A stretch of 64,000 nucleotides of DNA from Aquimarina mycalae (GCF_029906345.1 NZ_JARYGY010000003.1:310001-374000), one strand, 5' to 3'; shown: positions 16,732 through 25,946, numbered from the stretch's first letter. Numbers and translations: made by a program. The notes: generated by a model not told the origin, from the sequence alone.

Positions 16732-18732
16732 CTAATACGTTACATCTAATGTCATATCTTTAACTCTAACTTCTCCATAAGCATTGGGGGATTCATTATC
16801 ATACCCTTCTCCTGATTTACAATCTTCTAAGAACATTGTAGATTGAGTATAACATCCTACTTTAAAATATCCAGTACTATCTGCGGATTCCCAATCATCT
16901 GTCCAAGCATCTAAACCAGGTCTACTTTCATTTTCTATTCTACAGTAAACTCGACCATTTTGAACGGTAACTGTAACTCTTAGTTGCTCTCCCAAACTGT
17001 AGGGTAATACATTATCCACCTCAATATCATCATTTTGAACCACATGTAACCCCTGCTCATCTGATCTATACTCCACACGCAAAGGCTCATCACCTGGTCC
17101 ATGAATTTGCACCATAGACACTTCAGGTTTCTCTACGGGTAAGTGTGTAGCTCTAACGCGTACATCTAAATATTGATAATCATTCATACTCCAATAATTA
17201 TCATTGCCTCCTGGCATTTGTCTTAACTCTGATCTTGGATAAGAAGAACCACTTGTTGTTGCTCCACCACAATGTGCCTTAAAAACAACTTCATCACCTT
17301 CTACATAAAAATACTCAGCATATGGCATAGGAATTTCTCCGATAAGATCTCCCATTTCTATTTCACTATCAGAAGCATTTCTATTTCTATCATTACAGTC
17401 ATTTCCTGACCTGTTATCATTAGTACTATCCTTACCATTTCCATCAAGTGGGAATGTAATTTTCCATTTATCTAAACCTGATAAAATATCTGATGGATTA
17501 TTACCTCCTCTTGTATTACCTTGTGGAGTAGCTGTTACCGATTTACTAGAAGATGTATTTCCAGAATCATCCTTTGCTACCACTGTAAACGTATATGATG
17601 TTCCATTTGTTAAACCACTTATTGTTTTATTTTCACCTGTAGCCGTCGTACTTCCACCTGTATAGGTAATACTTACATTGCTAAAATCAGCATCATTGGG
17701 ATTATCCCAACTTAAAGATACCGAACCGTTACCTGCATTTGCTCTTAAATTAGAGACAGCTCCTGGAGGTGTCGTATCACCTGGATTCGTACCTTCTCCA
17801 TAAATTTCTGTTTCTATAATACTATTCCAACTACTACTTGAATTACCAAAACAAGATATTCTAACATATCTTGCATTTACACTATCAAAATCATAGGTTT
17901 CCAATCCTTCAGTTGTACCACTACTCCCATTAGTTTTTGCATCATATATAGTACTTAGAGAAGATGTTGAGTTACCTACTCTAATTTTAAAATATGCTTT
18001 TCTTTCATCACCTTTAAACCATGCTATTTTTAAGCTGGAAATGGTTTTTGTTGTACCGAGGTCATACGTAATATATTTCCCTGTATATCCATTAGATGAC
18101 CATCTAGATTCTGTATTCTGAATTTCTCCATCAACTGTATTTTCTGGTCCGTATCCTGTTTGATTTCCGTTTGTAGAAACATTTTGCGCTATGATTTGAC
18201 CGGATCCTGTAGTGCCTTCTGATTCACTATTCAGCGTAAAATCATCAAAACGAACATCACCACTATCCCTGGTTCCTACGATAGTTACTGAAGACGAGCT
18301 TCCACTATTAAATGAAACTGAGACCTCTTCGAAGTTACTGGTATTAAAATCATTTGTTTGACCACTTATAGAAAGTTTTCCATTTCCTTTAACCCAAGCC
18401 TTCAGAATATAATTGGTATTTTGATTTACACTCACCGTTTGCTCTATTTTACCTGAGGAACCTGTTACTTTTGCTGCTTTAGATCCTGAGTGTTCATCAC
18501 CTGATATTGCATAATTACTTGTACTTCCCCAATTTGCTTTTCCAGATTCGAACCCTGGATTTTGAATCGGCACAGAAATTTTTATTCCAGTATCTTCTTT
18601 TATCCCTTCCAAAATTTCATCTTCAATTTGCTCATTGGTGCAACTTAAAGCTGAAAAAAGCAGTATCAGCATGAAGGTCACAGTCAATGATAAAAAGGAC
18701 AACTTCTTTTTGACGGTTGGTAATTTTTTCAT
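16732..18732 (-). CDS. Multidomain PL7 alginate lyase lipoprotein (CenC-like CBM, F5/8 C, FN3, PL7)
   Basis: 666 residues. The lipoprotein signal ends at Cys31 (SALSC). Domains in order: CenC/CBM4-9-like jelly roll (~52-165, NPGFESG ... VRFDDFTL), F5/8 type C/CBM32-like domain (~175-310, ENTVDGE ... YVRISCFGNS), fibronectin type III (~318-400, PPGAVSNLRA), and alginate_lyase2 (~410-666) with YPRSELRQM, MVQIHGPG and YFKVGCYTQS. The PL7 triad strands are intact, so it should be active on alginate. It is more modular than its neighbour and probably anchors to polymer at the cell surface. It is monocistronic, with its own promoter and terminator. Confidence 0.93.
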   Translation of the reverse strand: MKKLPTVKKKLSFLSLTVTFMLILLFSALSCTNEQIEDEILEGIKEDTGIKISVPIQNPGFESGKANWGSTSNYAISGDEHSGSKAAKVTGSSGKIEQTVSVNQNTNYILKAWVKGNGKLSISGQTNDFNTSNFEEVSVSFNSGSSSSVTIVGTRDSGDVRFDDFTLNSESEGTTGSGQIIAQNVSTNGNQTGYGPENTVDGEIQNTESRWSSNGYTGKYITYDLGTTKTISSLKIAWFKGDERKAYFKIRVGNSTSSLSTIYDAKTNGSSGTTEGLETYDFDSVNARYVRISCFGNSSSSWNSIIETEIYGEGTNPGDTTPPGAVSNLRANAGNGSVSLSWDNPNDADFSNVSITYTGGSTTATGENKTISGLTNGTSYTFTVVAKDDSGNTSSSKSVTATPQGNTRGGNNPSDILSGLDKWKITFPLDGNGKDSTNDNRSGNDCNDRNRNASDSEIEMGDLIGEIPMPYAEYFYVEGDEVVFKAHCGGATTSGSSYPRSELRQMPGGNDNYWSMNDYQYLDVRVRATHLPVEKPEVSMVQIHGPGDEPLRVEYRSDEQGLHVVQNDDIEVDNVLPYSLGEQLRVTVTVQNGRVYCRIENESRPGLDAWTDDWESADSTGYFKVGCYTQSTMFLEDCKSGEGYDNESPNAYGEVRVKDMTLDVTY

Positions 18733-18789
18733 TTGTTAGTAATTTTTAAAATGTTAACGTTTTTCCCTTAAACTACCGATTTGATTAAA

Positions 18790-18801
18790 TTGGTTACCCA
18801 A
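18790..18801. promoter_or_regulatory. Operator of the second alginate lyase
   Basis: TTGGTTACCCAA, identical to the first half-site pair at 16475-16486, located just downstream of the predicted transcription start. Only one good copy is present here, against two at the other lyase gene. Confidence 0.6.
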
Positions 18802-18806
18802 TATTT

Positions 18807-18852
18807 CAATATTAATACTTTTTTAACATTACTCAAACGTTTTCGTAAAATA
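18807..18852 (-). promoter_or_regulatory. Promoter of the second alginate lyase
   Basis: TTTG (18837-18834), 19 nt, TAATATTG (18814-18807) on the minus strand, the same layout as at 16518-16563. The 22 nt at 18831-18852 are identical to those at 16542-16563. Confidence 0.65.
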
Positions 18853-19230
18853 ATTATCTAATAACTTTCATATTCTCAAATTCCATAGATAAGAATTGGG
18901 GCTTTAAAAACGACATAAAAACCACCTTTAATCACACGAAAAATCCTACAAATAGTAAGTTTGCAAGCCATGGAATTATTTTCATTTCCGACTAAATTTT
19001 AAATAAAAAACAGAATTTACACAAACCAAAAAAAATTAGTTTTCATACTTAAATCCGTACATAAATTGAATAAAATATGCATAAAAAACTGTCGAAAAAT
19101 ACCTAAGAAAGATAGAAAAACGTCAAGTTGATCATTTAGCTAGGTAAAACATGTAATAAATAGCACGGATATTTCTGCTTTAAGATTTATTGAATATCTT
19201 TAAAATCATAAAACCAATAAATATATTTAC
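18853..19230. other. Intergenic region upstream of the TonB-dependent receptor
   Basis: About 380 nt without a convincing gene. A TAAGTTTG box at 18956-18963 (+) is a possible promoter for the receptor but would imply a leader of about 260 nt. I see no riboswitch-like structure, and no TTGGTTAACCAA site next to the receptor start. Confidence 0.4.
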
Positions 19231-21849
19231 ATGAAAAAACTCACACTCATTTTATTTGGCTTATTCACTAGTATAGGGTTTAGTCAACAAATCGTCACCG
19301 GAACAGTAACTGATAGTTCTGGAGTACCCATACCTTTTGTTAATATTATAGAAAAGGACACCAATAAAGGAACAACTTCTGATGATTCAGGAAATTACAC
19401 CATTGCTGTAGATGAAAATGCTACTCTAGTTTTTAGTTATATAGGTTTTCAAACCCAGGAAATCCAAGTTGGTACAAGAGAGAAGATTGATGTTATTCTT
19501 TTAGAAGGTGAAGCACTCAGCACCATTGTTATCGTTGGTTCCAGAAGTCCAAAACGAACAGCTACAGATACACCTGTTGCTATCGATATAATTGATATGC
19601 AAGATATTATCACTAAAAGTGGTAAAATAGAAATTAACGAGCTCTTACAGTATACTGCTCCGTCATTTAATGCGAACAAACAATCTGGATCTGATGGTGC
19701 AGATCACGTGGATCCTGCTACATTGAGAGGTTTAGGTCCTGATCAAACTTTAGTACTTATTAATGGTAAACGAAGACATACTTCTTCTCTTATCAATATT
19801 TTTGGTACAAGAGGTAGAGGTAATTCTGGTACAGACCTTAATGCTATTCCTGCTTCTGCTATAAAAAGAATTGAGATTTTAAGGGATGGTGCAGCTGCAC
19901 AGTATGGATCGGATGCGATCGCTGGAGTTATAAATATTGTTCTAAAAGATAATACCGATAGACTTAGTGGTAGTATTAGTTATGGAGCATATAATACAAA
20001 CGCTAAAGGAGATTTTCCTGCAGGAACTCCGAATACAGATGGAAATCGATTGGATACAGAAAATGATGGAAACAGAATTGCTGATGATAAAAATTTTGAT
20101 GGGGGCTCTGTAAAAGTAACTGCTAACTATGGTGTTGGTATCGGAGAAAAAGGATTTGCAAATTTTACCACAGAATATCTTAGTAAAAATAAAACATTAA
20201 GACCTGGTTATGATTTTAGACGAGGTTTTGGAGAAGCTGCTATTGATGGTTTTAATTTCTTTGCCAACGCTGCTATACCTTTATCAGACAAAACCGAATT
20301 ATATGCCTTTGGTGGTAGAAATTATCGTGATACAGATGCGTTTGCTTTTACTCGTAATGGAGGAGAACGCGTAGTTACCGCTATATTTCCTAATGGATTT
20401 ACACCAAGAATTACCTCTAATATTATTGATAATTCTGTTTCTGCAGGAATCAGAACTGAAATTGCAAGTGGTTGGAAAATTGACCTTAATAATACTTGGG
20501 GTAAAAACAACTTTCACTATTTTATCGAAGGAACCCTAAATGCTTCGTTACAAGAATCGTCTCCTACAGAATTTGATGCTGGTGGTCATAGTTTAAGTCA
20601 AAATACTACCAGTTTGGATTTTTCTAAATATTATCCAAATATTTCTAAAGGTTTGAATATTGCTTTTGGAGGAGAATATAGAACTGAAAACTTTATCATT
20701 TTTGCTGGAGAAGAAGGTTCATACGCTACTTATGATGTAAACGGATTGGCAATTACCGATCCTGCAAATCAAACCCAACCAACTGATCCTGATTCTGGAA
20801 ATCTTAGACCTGGAGGATCTCAGGGATTCCCAGGATATAGTCCTGCCAATGAAGTAGATCGTTCTCGTTCTAATATTTCTTTATATGCTGATGCCGAATT
20901 AGATATAACCGATTCTTTCTTGTTAGCTGGTGCTGCAAGATTTGAGAATTATAGTGATTTTGGTAGTACAATTAATGGAAAATTAGCTTTTAGAGTAAAG
21001 GCTGCAGAAGGTATTAATATACGAGGTTCTGTTAGTTCTGGTTTTAGAGCTCCTTCATTAGCTCAGATATATTATAACTTAAGGTTTACTGATTTCCAAG
21101 GAGGTGTTGCTACAGAAACGCTACTTTCGGCTAATAATAGTCCAGTAACCGCATCTTTTGGTATTGAAAGACTTAAAGAAGAGACAGCAATCAACGCAGC
21201 ACTAGGTGCAACAGCAAGTATTGGAGATTTTACAATTACATTGGATGGATATTATATTGATGTAAAAGATAGAATTGTACTGACTGGTACTTTTGCAGCA
21301 CCGCAGATTCCTAATGTAGCCGAGGCACAATTCTTTGCCAATGGAGTGGATACAGAAACCATAGGATTGGATTTGATATTCTCCTGGAAAGGAAACTATG
21401 ACTTTGGTAATTTTGGAGCTACGCTTGCTGGAAATATCAACAACATGACTATTAAAGATGTAAATACTACTTTAGATGAATCTACATTTTTTGGAGAAAG
21501 AGAAAAAGCCTTTTTATTAGCTTCTGCTCCTGACAGCAAATTTGCATTAAATCTAACCTATGGTTTAAATAAATTTAATGCTGGTATTGGAGTTACTCAT
21601 TTCAGTGAAATTGTTTTAATTGATTTTGCTGATACAGAAGATGTATATGGCTCAAAAATTACTGCGGATCTAAATCTTGGATACAAGTTAACTGATAACC
21701 TTAAATTCACTTTAGGTGGAAATAACATCTTTAATGAATATCCTGATCAGCAAAACGACGGAGAAACGGAAGCTGGTGGATACTGGGATGCTGTGCAAAT
21801 GGGATTTAGTGGAGCTTACTATTATGCTAGATTAGATTTTAATTTCTAA
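19231..21849 (+). CDS. TonB-dependent outer-membrane receptor with CarboxypepD-like N-domain
   Basis: 872 residues: signal peptide (MKKLTLILFGLFTSIGFSQ), a CarboxypepD_reg-like domain (VTGTVTDSSGVPIPFVNI, ~20-100), a plug domain with RGLGPDQTLVLINGKRR and RIEILRDGAAAQYGSDAIAGVINIVLK, then a 22-strand-type barrel ending in aromatic LDFNF. It is shorter than SusC proteins (about 1000 residues) and no SusD gene follows, so it is a general TonB receptor; the ligand is unknown. It sits head-to-head with the alginate lyase, but the lyase operator is far from its start. Confidence 0.9.
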   Translation: MKKLTLILFGLFTSIGFSQQIVTGTVTDSSGVPIPFVNIIEKDTNKGTTSDDSGNYTIAVDENATLVFSYIGFQTQEIQVGTREKIDVILLEGEALSTIVIVGSRSPKRTATDTPVAIDIIDMQDIITKSGKIEINELLQYTAPSFNANKQSGSDGADHVDPATLRGLGPDQTLVLINGKRRHTSSLINIFGTRGRGNSGTDLNAIPASAIKRIEILRDGAAAQYGSDAIAGVINIVLKDNTDRLSGSISYGAYNTNAKGDFPAGTPNTDGNRLDTENDGNRIADDKNFDGGSVKVTANYGVGIGEKGFANFTTEYLSKNKTLRPGYDFRRGFGEAAIDGFNFFANAAIPLSDKTELYAFGGRNYRDTDAFAFTRNGGERVVTAIFPNGFTPRITSNIIDNSVSAGIRTEIASGWKIDLNNTWGKNNFHYFIEGTLNASLQESSPTEFDAGGHSLSQNTTSLDFSKYYPNISKGLNIAFGGEYRTENFIIFAGEEGSYATYDVNGLAITDPANQTQPTDPDSGNLRPGGSQGFPGYSPANEVDRSRSNISLYADAELDITDSFLLAGAARFENYSDFGSTINGKLAFRVKAAEGINIRGSVSSGFRAPSLAQIYYNLRFTDFQGGVATETLLSANNSPVTASFGIERLKEETAINAALGATASIGDFTITLDGYYIDVKDRIVLTGTFAAPQIPNVAEAQFFANGVDTETIGLDLIFSWKGNYDFGNFGATLAGNINNMTIKDVNTTLDESTFFGEREKAFLLASAPDSKFALNLTYGLNKFNAGIGVTHFSEIVLIDFADTEDVYGSKITADLNLGYKLTDNLKFTLGGNNIFNEYPDQQNDGETEAGGYWDAVQMGFSGAYYYARLDFNF

Positions 21850-21866
21850 AAATTAATAATACTGTG

Positions 21867-21916
21867 AAGTCACATTGAGTATATCTATATATTTTACTCA
21901 ATGTGGCTTTATTTTT
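21867..21916. terminator. Bidirectional intrinsic terminator
   Basis: 10-bp arms CACATTGAGT (21871-21880) and ACTCAATGTG (21896-21905) followed by a T-rich stretch. Between the convergent TonB receptor and hydrolase genes. Confidence 0.8.
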
Positions 21917-21918
21917 AC

Positions 21919-22722
21919 TCAAACTCCATTAAGCGTTTGATCGATTGTTTCTATATATTCATCAAATTCTATCAAATCGTTATGAGTCCCTCCTTCTATA
22001 GAAATCATTCTTTTTTTGGGAGTTTGTATATTCTCGAATAGCCTTCTACCAGACGCGTACGGTACTACTCCGTCATCAGTTCCATGATAAATGGTAATAT
22101 CACAAGTTACCTTTTTTATATATTCGTTAGAAGTAAATTTATACTTCAATATATTTTTAACGGGAAACATCGGTAACCAATGAGAAGTAACTTCTTCCAG
22201 GGTATTGTATGGGGTCTCTAAAATCAAATTAGCAGGTTGATTTGTTGATGCAATTTTTGTAGCTATACCTGTTCCTAACGATCTACCATATATAATGATC
22301 TGATTTTCTTTATATTTTTTCAAAGTATATTCATAAAATAATTGAGCATCTTCATAAAGGTTTTCTTCTGTGATGCTACCTGTACTCTTACCGTAACTTC
22401 TATAGTCCATCACAATCACGTCATATTGTTTCTTTGCAAAGAAAGAGGTTATCCTTCCCCATTTGGATAAACTTCCTCTATTTCCATGAAAATATAAAAT
22501 GACTCCTTTAGGGTTTTTATTTTTAAAATGAATAGCATTTAATCGTTCACCATCTTTTGTTTCAATAAAAAATTCTTCAAAAGGGTGATCAAACTGAAAA
22601 ATATGACTAGTTGGAAGTTTTTTTGGTTGAAAAATAATTTTTTGCTGAAAAAAATACAATATTCCTAATCCCATAAGATATACTATCAATGTCCATTTTA
22701 AAACCGATTTAAGCTTGGACAT
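21919..22722 (-). CDS. Membrane-anchored alpha/beta hydrolase (Bem46/YqkD-like), copy 1
   Basis: 267 residues. An N-terminal membrane anchor (KWTLIVYLMGLGILYFF) is followed by a hydrolase domain with oxyanion motif YFHGNRGS, nucleophile GRSLGTG, acid in HGTDDGVVP and His in GGTHNDLIEF. It is a close paralogue of the upstream gene, with which it overlaps by 14 nt; the pair is surely co-transcribed. Bem46-type proteins are serine hydrolases of unclear substrate, with the catalytic domain facing either the periplasm or the cytoplasm. Confidence 0.83.
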   Translation of the reverse strand: MSKLKSVLKWTLIVYLMGLGILYFFQQKIIFQPKKLPTSHIFQFDHPFEEFFIETKDGERLNAIHFKNKNPKGVILYFHGNRGSLSKWGRITSFFAKKQYDVIVMDYRSYGKSTGSITEENLYEDAQLFYEYTLKKYKENQIIIYGRSLGTGIATKIASTNQPANLILETPYNTLEEVTSHWLPMFPVKNILKYKFTSNEYIKKVTCDITIYHGTDDGVVPYASGRRLFENIQTPKKRMISIEGGTHNDLIEFDEYIETIDQTLNGV

Positions 22723-23584
22723 TTACTTTTTTTGAAGCGTGTCTTACACCGATACTGGTATTCGAAAGATTGATTTTCTTTATTCTCGAATTAATAATTT
22801 CTCCAAGCATCTTGTGGTAAGATTCAAAATTATTAAGGTTTTTATGTCCTCCACCTATTACGGTATACAATCGCGTAAGTTTTGGTTTTATTTTTGACAA
22901 CTTAATACTAGATTTAAAAGGAATCAATTTATCATGAGTTCCATGTATAATATGAATTGGACAGTTTACATATTTTAACCATTTATACGTTGGTATGGGA
23001 TATCTCATAATCAAAGAAACTGGCATAAAAGGTATAAACTTAGCTGCTACTTTACTCAAACTATAATACGGAGCGTCAAGTATTAACATTTTTGGGTTAT
23101 TAATAGAAGCTAATTTAGTAGCAAAACCAGATCCCATAGATCTTCCATACAATATGATGTACTTCTCATCAACCTTTTCTTTTAGTTTATTGTATACAAA
23201 TTGAAGGTCTCTTTTAATAGCCTTAAAAGAACGTCTGCCAGTACTTTTACCAAACCCTCGATAATCTAACATACATACATCGTACCCATGCCTTGTAAAA
23301 TCAACAGCAAATTTACCCCAACCTTTAATACTTTTAGAATTTCCTTTAAGATATAACACCACACCTTTTGGTTCTTCTACCTTAAAATGAAGTCCATTAA
23401 TAATGGCCCCGTCTCTAGTCTCTAAATTGTATTCTTCTACGATCTGATTGTTATAATGGAACTCAAAATCTTTATCTAGCTTCTCTGGCTTGAAAATAAA
23501 ATACTCCTGCAAATAATATAAAGCAACACTAGCGATGATGTAAAATGCAAGAATAATAATTGCTATGTAACCCCAATTTGGCAT
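22709..23584 (-). CDS. Membrane-anchored alpha/beta hydrolase (Bem46/YqkD-like), copy 2
   Basis: 291 residues with an N-terminal membrane segment (YIAIIILAFYIIASVALYYL). The nucleophile elbow is GRSMGSG, the acid lies in HGTHDKLIP and the His in GGGHKNL. The oxyanion loop reads YLKGNSKS where the paralogue and the family have HGN, a substitution that may alter activity. A ~25-residue basic tail after the catalytic His (RIKKINLSNTSIGVRHASKK) is absent from the neighbour. The two genes overlap and look like an old tandem duplication. Confidence 0.82.
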   Translation of the reverse strand: MPNWGYIAIIILAFYIIASVALYYLQEYFIFKPEKLDKDFEFHYNNQIVEEYNLETRDGAIINGLHFKVEEPKGVVLYLKGNSKSIKGWGKFAVDFTRHGYDVCMLDYRGFGKSTGRRSFKAIKRDLQFVYNKLKEKVDEKYIILYGRSMGSGFATKLASINNPKMLILDAPYYSLSKVAAKFIPFMPVSLIMRYPIPTYKWLKYVNCPIHIIHGTHDKLIPFKSSIKLSKIKPKLTRLYTVIGGGHKNLNNFESYHKMLGEIINSRIKKINLSNTSIGVRHASKKVNVQA

Positions 23585-23645
23585 ATTAATATTCCTTTTA
23601 AAAGTTTTTGTAAGTAACTAATTTACAAAAAATTAAAACGCGCAA

Positions 23646-23671
23646 ATAAAAAAATCCTGCCAAAGCAGGAT
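23646..23671 (-). terminator. Intrinsic terminator of the OMP gene
   Basis: ATCCTGC/GCAGGAT arms with a 4-nt loop, followed on the minus strand by TTTTTTTATTTG. Confidence 0.83.
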
Positions 23672-23695
23672 CTTCATATTATTATTTACATTTTT

Positions 23696-24307
23696 TTAAC
23701 GTCTTGCGTCATAAATTCTAAAGCGAACACCTACCCTTGCATAAATATCAAAGAATTTACTATCCACATCTACTATATTATCTGTAAAATCATTTGTAGC
23801 ACCTACTTCTACCATAATATCGAACATTTCTCCAATCATCTGAGAAAATCCTACTCCGTACACTCCACTAATTACCAATTGTTCGTATTGTTCAGATTCT
23901 AAATCAACATCCCCCAACTTCACATTAGTATTTAATCTAAAAGCAGGCCCTGCATTTATAAAAGGTCTGAAACGATCTTTTCCACGATTAAATAAATACC
24001 TGAATTTAGGATTAAAACCAACCTGAAGTGCTTTAAAATCTTGAGTAATATTTGTTCCAAATACATTACCCACTATTTCGCTATTTCTTTGTAATAATTC
24101 AATTGAAAAAACAATACTTGTTTTTGCTCGAACTCCCATTACATATCCATATCCAGCATTAAAATAAAACCCTACTCCACGATTACTATCAGCGTTTTCT
24201 ATATTTAAACTAGAGCTTGTTACACCTCCTGAAACTTCCCATCGATATTGTCCATAAGAAGTGATTGAGATTGTTGCTAATACAATAAAGAATATTAATT
24301 TTTTCAT
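23696..24307 (-). CDS. Porin-family outer-membrane beta-barrel protein
   Basis: 203 residues: signal peptide (MKKLIFFIVLATISITSYGQ) and a small barrel with alternating strands such as RWEVSGGV, GVGFYFNAGYGYVMG and the terminal strand IYARVGVRFRIYDARR. It matches the outer_membrane_beta-barrel (PF13568-like) proteins common in Flavobacteriia. No ligand or partner is evident. It has its own terminator and lies alone between the hydrolase pair and the ferredoxin gene. Confidence 0.78.
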   Translation of the reverse strand: MKKLIFFIVLATISITSYGQYRWEVSGGVTSSSLNIENADSNRGVGFYFNAGYGYVMGVRAKTSIVFSIELLQRNSEIVGNVFGTNITQDFKALQVGFNPKFRYLFNRGKDRFRPFINAGPAFRLNTNVKLGDVDLESEQYEQLVISGVYGVGFSQMIGEMFDIMVEVGATNDFTDNIVDVDSKFFDIYARVGVRFRIYDARR

Positions 24308-24371
24308 AATTTCATGTTTAGATTTGAGGTTAAATTCCAGACGAAAATACTAAAATTTAAAAAATGAAGAT

Positions 24372-24398
24372 AAAAAAACCTGTCTAAACAGACAGGTT
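24372..24398 (-). terminator. Intrinsic terminator of the ferredoxin gene
   Basis: AACCTGTCT/AGACAGGTT arms with a 4-nt loop and a T-run on the minus strand. Confidence 0.85.
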
Positions 24399-24425
24399 CT
24401 TATTAAGTATTTAAAAACTAATTTG

Positions 24426-24776
24426 TTATTCTTTATGCATAAATGCTTGTTTTTGTAATAAAAACTCTTCAGTCTCCACAATATCTTCATCTGGTACACA
24501 ACAGTCTACAGGACATACAGCAGCACATTGCGGTTCTTCATGAAATCCTTTACATTCAGTACATTTATCAGGTACTATATAATAAATTTCATCACTTACA
24601 GGTTCCTGCGCTTCTTCAGAGTTGACAGCTTTTCCACCAGGAAGCACAACATCTCCTTCTAAATCAGTTCCATCGGCATATCTCCAGTCATCTGCACCCT
24701 CATAAATTGCAGTATTTGGGCATTCTGGTTCACAAGCACCACAGTTTATACATTCATCCGTTATTATAATTGCCAT
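24426..24776 (-). CDS. 2[4Fe-4S] ferredoxin
   Basis: 116 residues. Cluster 1 ligands are [12 protein letters not shown] near the N-terminus; cluster 2 ligands are [18 protein letters not shown] near residues 72-89, with the 8-residue insertion between the second and third Cys that marks the Allochromatium vinosum-type (Alvin) ferredoxins. The ~45-residue acidic spacer between the clusters is typical of Bacteroidetes copies. It is a soluble electron carrier. It is divergently transcribed from the acyl-CoA reductase gene, with interleaved promoters. Confidence 0.92.
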   Translation of the reverse strand: MAIIITDECINCGACEPECPNTAIYEGADDWRYADGTDLEGDVVLPGGKAVNSEEAQEPVSDEIYYIVPDKCTECKGFHEEPQCAAVCPVDCCVPDEDIVETEEFLLQKQAFMHKE

Positions 24777-24799
24777 AGCTCTTTTTTATTCTAAATTTG
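24769..24799 (+). promoter_or_regulatory. Promoter of the acyl-CoA reductase gene
   Basis: ATTG (24769-24772), 19 nt, TAAATTTG (24792-24799). It overlaps the promoter of the ferredoxin gene on the other strand. Confidence 0.6.
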
Positions 24800-24804
24800 C
24801 ATCA

Positions 24805-24836
24805 CAAAAATAACTCGTAAACTAGTGATAAACAAA
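24805..24836 (-). promoter_or_regulatory. Promoter of the ferredoxin gene
   Basis: On the minus strand TTTG (24836-24833), 20 nt, TATTTTTG (24812-24805). Its predicted start near 24798 falls inside the -7 box of the opposite promoter. Confidence 0.62.
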
Positions 24837-24842
24837 TTAGAA

Positions 24843-25904
24843 ATGGTATTAAATGATCGTATTGCCGCTTTTTCTGAATTAGGTCTCTTCTTAAGTCAAT
24901 TCAAAAATACTGGTTATGAGAAGATTAGCAATATTAAACACAATGAAGATTTTTTTGAAGGAATGATTCAAAAAATAGAATCTGCTAAACATCATAATGG
25001 TTGGTTTACTGAAGAAAACATTGTGTTTTCATTATCTCAATGGAGCAACCTCTTAACTAAAGTTACTATAGAAGCATGGTTATCTCCATACACATTGGAT
25101 AAAGAAGCACAAAAGACTATTGGTATCATTATGGCTGGAAACATTCCGTTGGTAGGGTTCCACGATTTTATTTCGGTACTATTAAGTGGTCATAATGTAT
25201 TGATAAAACAATCTTCTAATGATAATCAATTGCTTCCTTACCTAGCATCTTATCTAATTGCCGTAGAAGCTAGATTTAAAGATCGTATTTCTTTTACAAC
25301 CGAAAAATTCACTGATTTTGATGCAATTATAGCTACTGGCAGTAATAATACAGCTCGTTATTTTGAACATTATTTTGGTAGTAAACCTAATATAATTCGT
25401 AAAAACAGAAATTCTGTTGCAGTATTAACGGGTGATGAATCCAAAGAACAGTTAACTGCCTTAGGTGAAGATATATTTAGATACTACGGTCTAGGATGTA
25501 GAAGTGTTTCTAAACTTATGGTACCAGAAGGTTATGATTTTGATCTGTTTTTTAAATCTATGTACCCTTTTAATGATATCATAAATGGTGCTAAATATGC
25601 CAATAACTACGATTACAACAAGGCAGTATATTTGATGAGTAATTATAAGTTATTAGAAAATGGTTTTCTTATACTTAAAGAAGATAACAGTTATAGCTCG
25701 CCTATCGCAACCTTATTTTACGAAACCTACGCATCAAAAAGCGAACTATCTAAAAAATTCGAAGCAGATAAAGAAGCAATACAGTGTATTGTAAGTGATA
25801 ATTTTTCTGATAGTAGTATTGATTTCGGAACCACGCAACACCCTTCTCTATCAGATTATGCAGATAATATAGATGTTATTGAATTTTTAACAACAATTGA
25901 CTGA
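24843..25904 (+). CDS. Acyl-CoA reductase (LuxC family)
   Basis: 353 residues from the ATG at 24843 (MVLNDRIAAFSELG), which matches the M-x-L-x-x-R-I start I expect for flavobacterial homologues; a GTG at 24825 is possible. Features are AGNIPLVGFHDF (nucleotide-binding loop), KQSSNDNQLLPYL, and the catalytic-Cys region RYYGLGCRSVSKL. LuxC-type enzymes reduce acyl-CoA to aldehyde with NADPH. The order ferredoxin-acyl-CoA reductase-serC-serA is one I associate with Flavobacteriia, though the physiological acyl substrate is unknown. Confidence 0.85.
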   Translation: MVLNDRIAAFSELGLFLSQFKNTGYEKISNIKHNEDFFEGMIQKIESAKHHNGWFTEENIVFSLSQWSNLLTKVTIEAWLSPYTLDKEAQKTIGIIMAGNIPLVGFHDFISVLLSGHNVLIKQSSNDNQLLPYLASYLIAVEARFKDRISFTTEKFTDFDAIIATGSNNTARYFEHYFGSKPNIIRKNRNSVAVLTGDESKEQLTALGEDIFRYYGLGCRSVSKLMVPEGYDFDLFFKSMYPFNDIINGAKYANNYDYNKAVYLMSNYKLLENGFLILKEDNSYSSPIATLFYETYASKSELSKKFEADKEAIQCIVSDNFSDSSIDFGTTQHPSLSDYADNIDVIEFLTTID

Positions 25905-25946
25905 ATAATTTATCATTTTGATAATGCTTTTGTATCAGATTATTAG

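Noticed and set aside
19231-21849. TonB receptor as SusC of an alginate utilisation locus
   Set aside because: It is shorter than SusC, lacks a following susD gene, and the lyase operators are not near its start.
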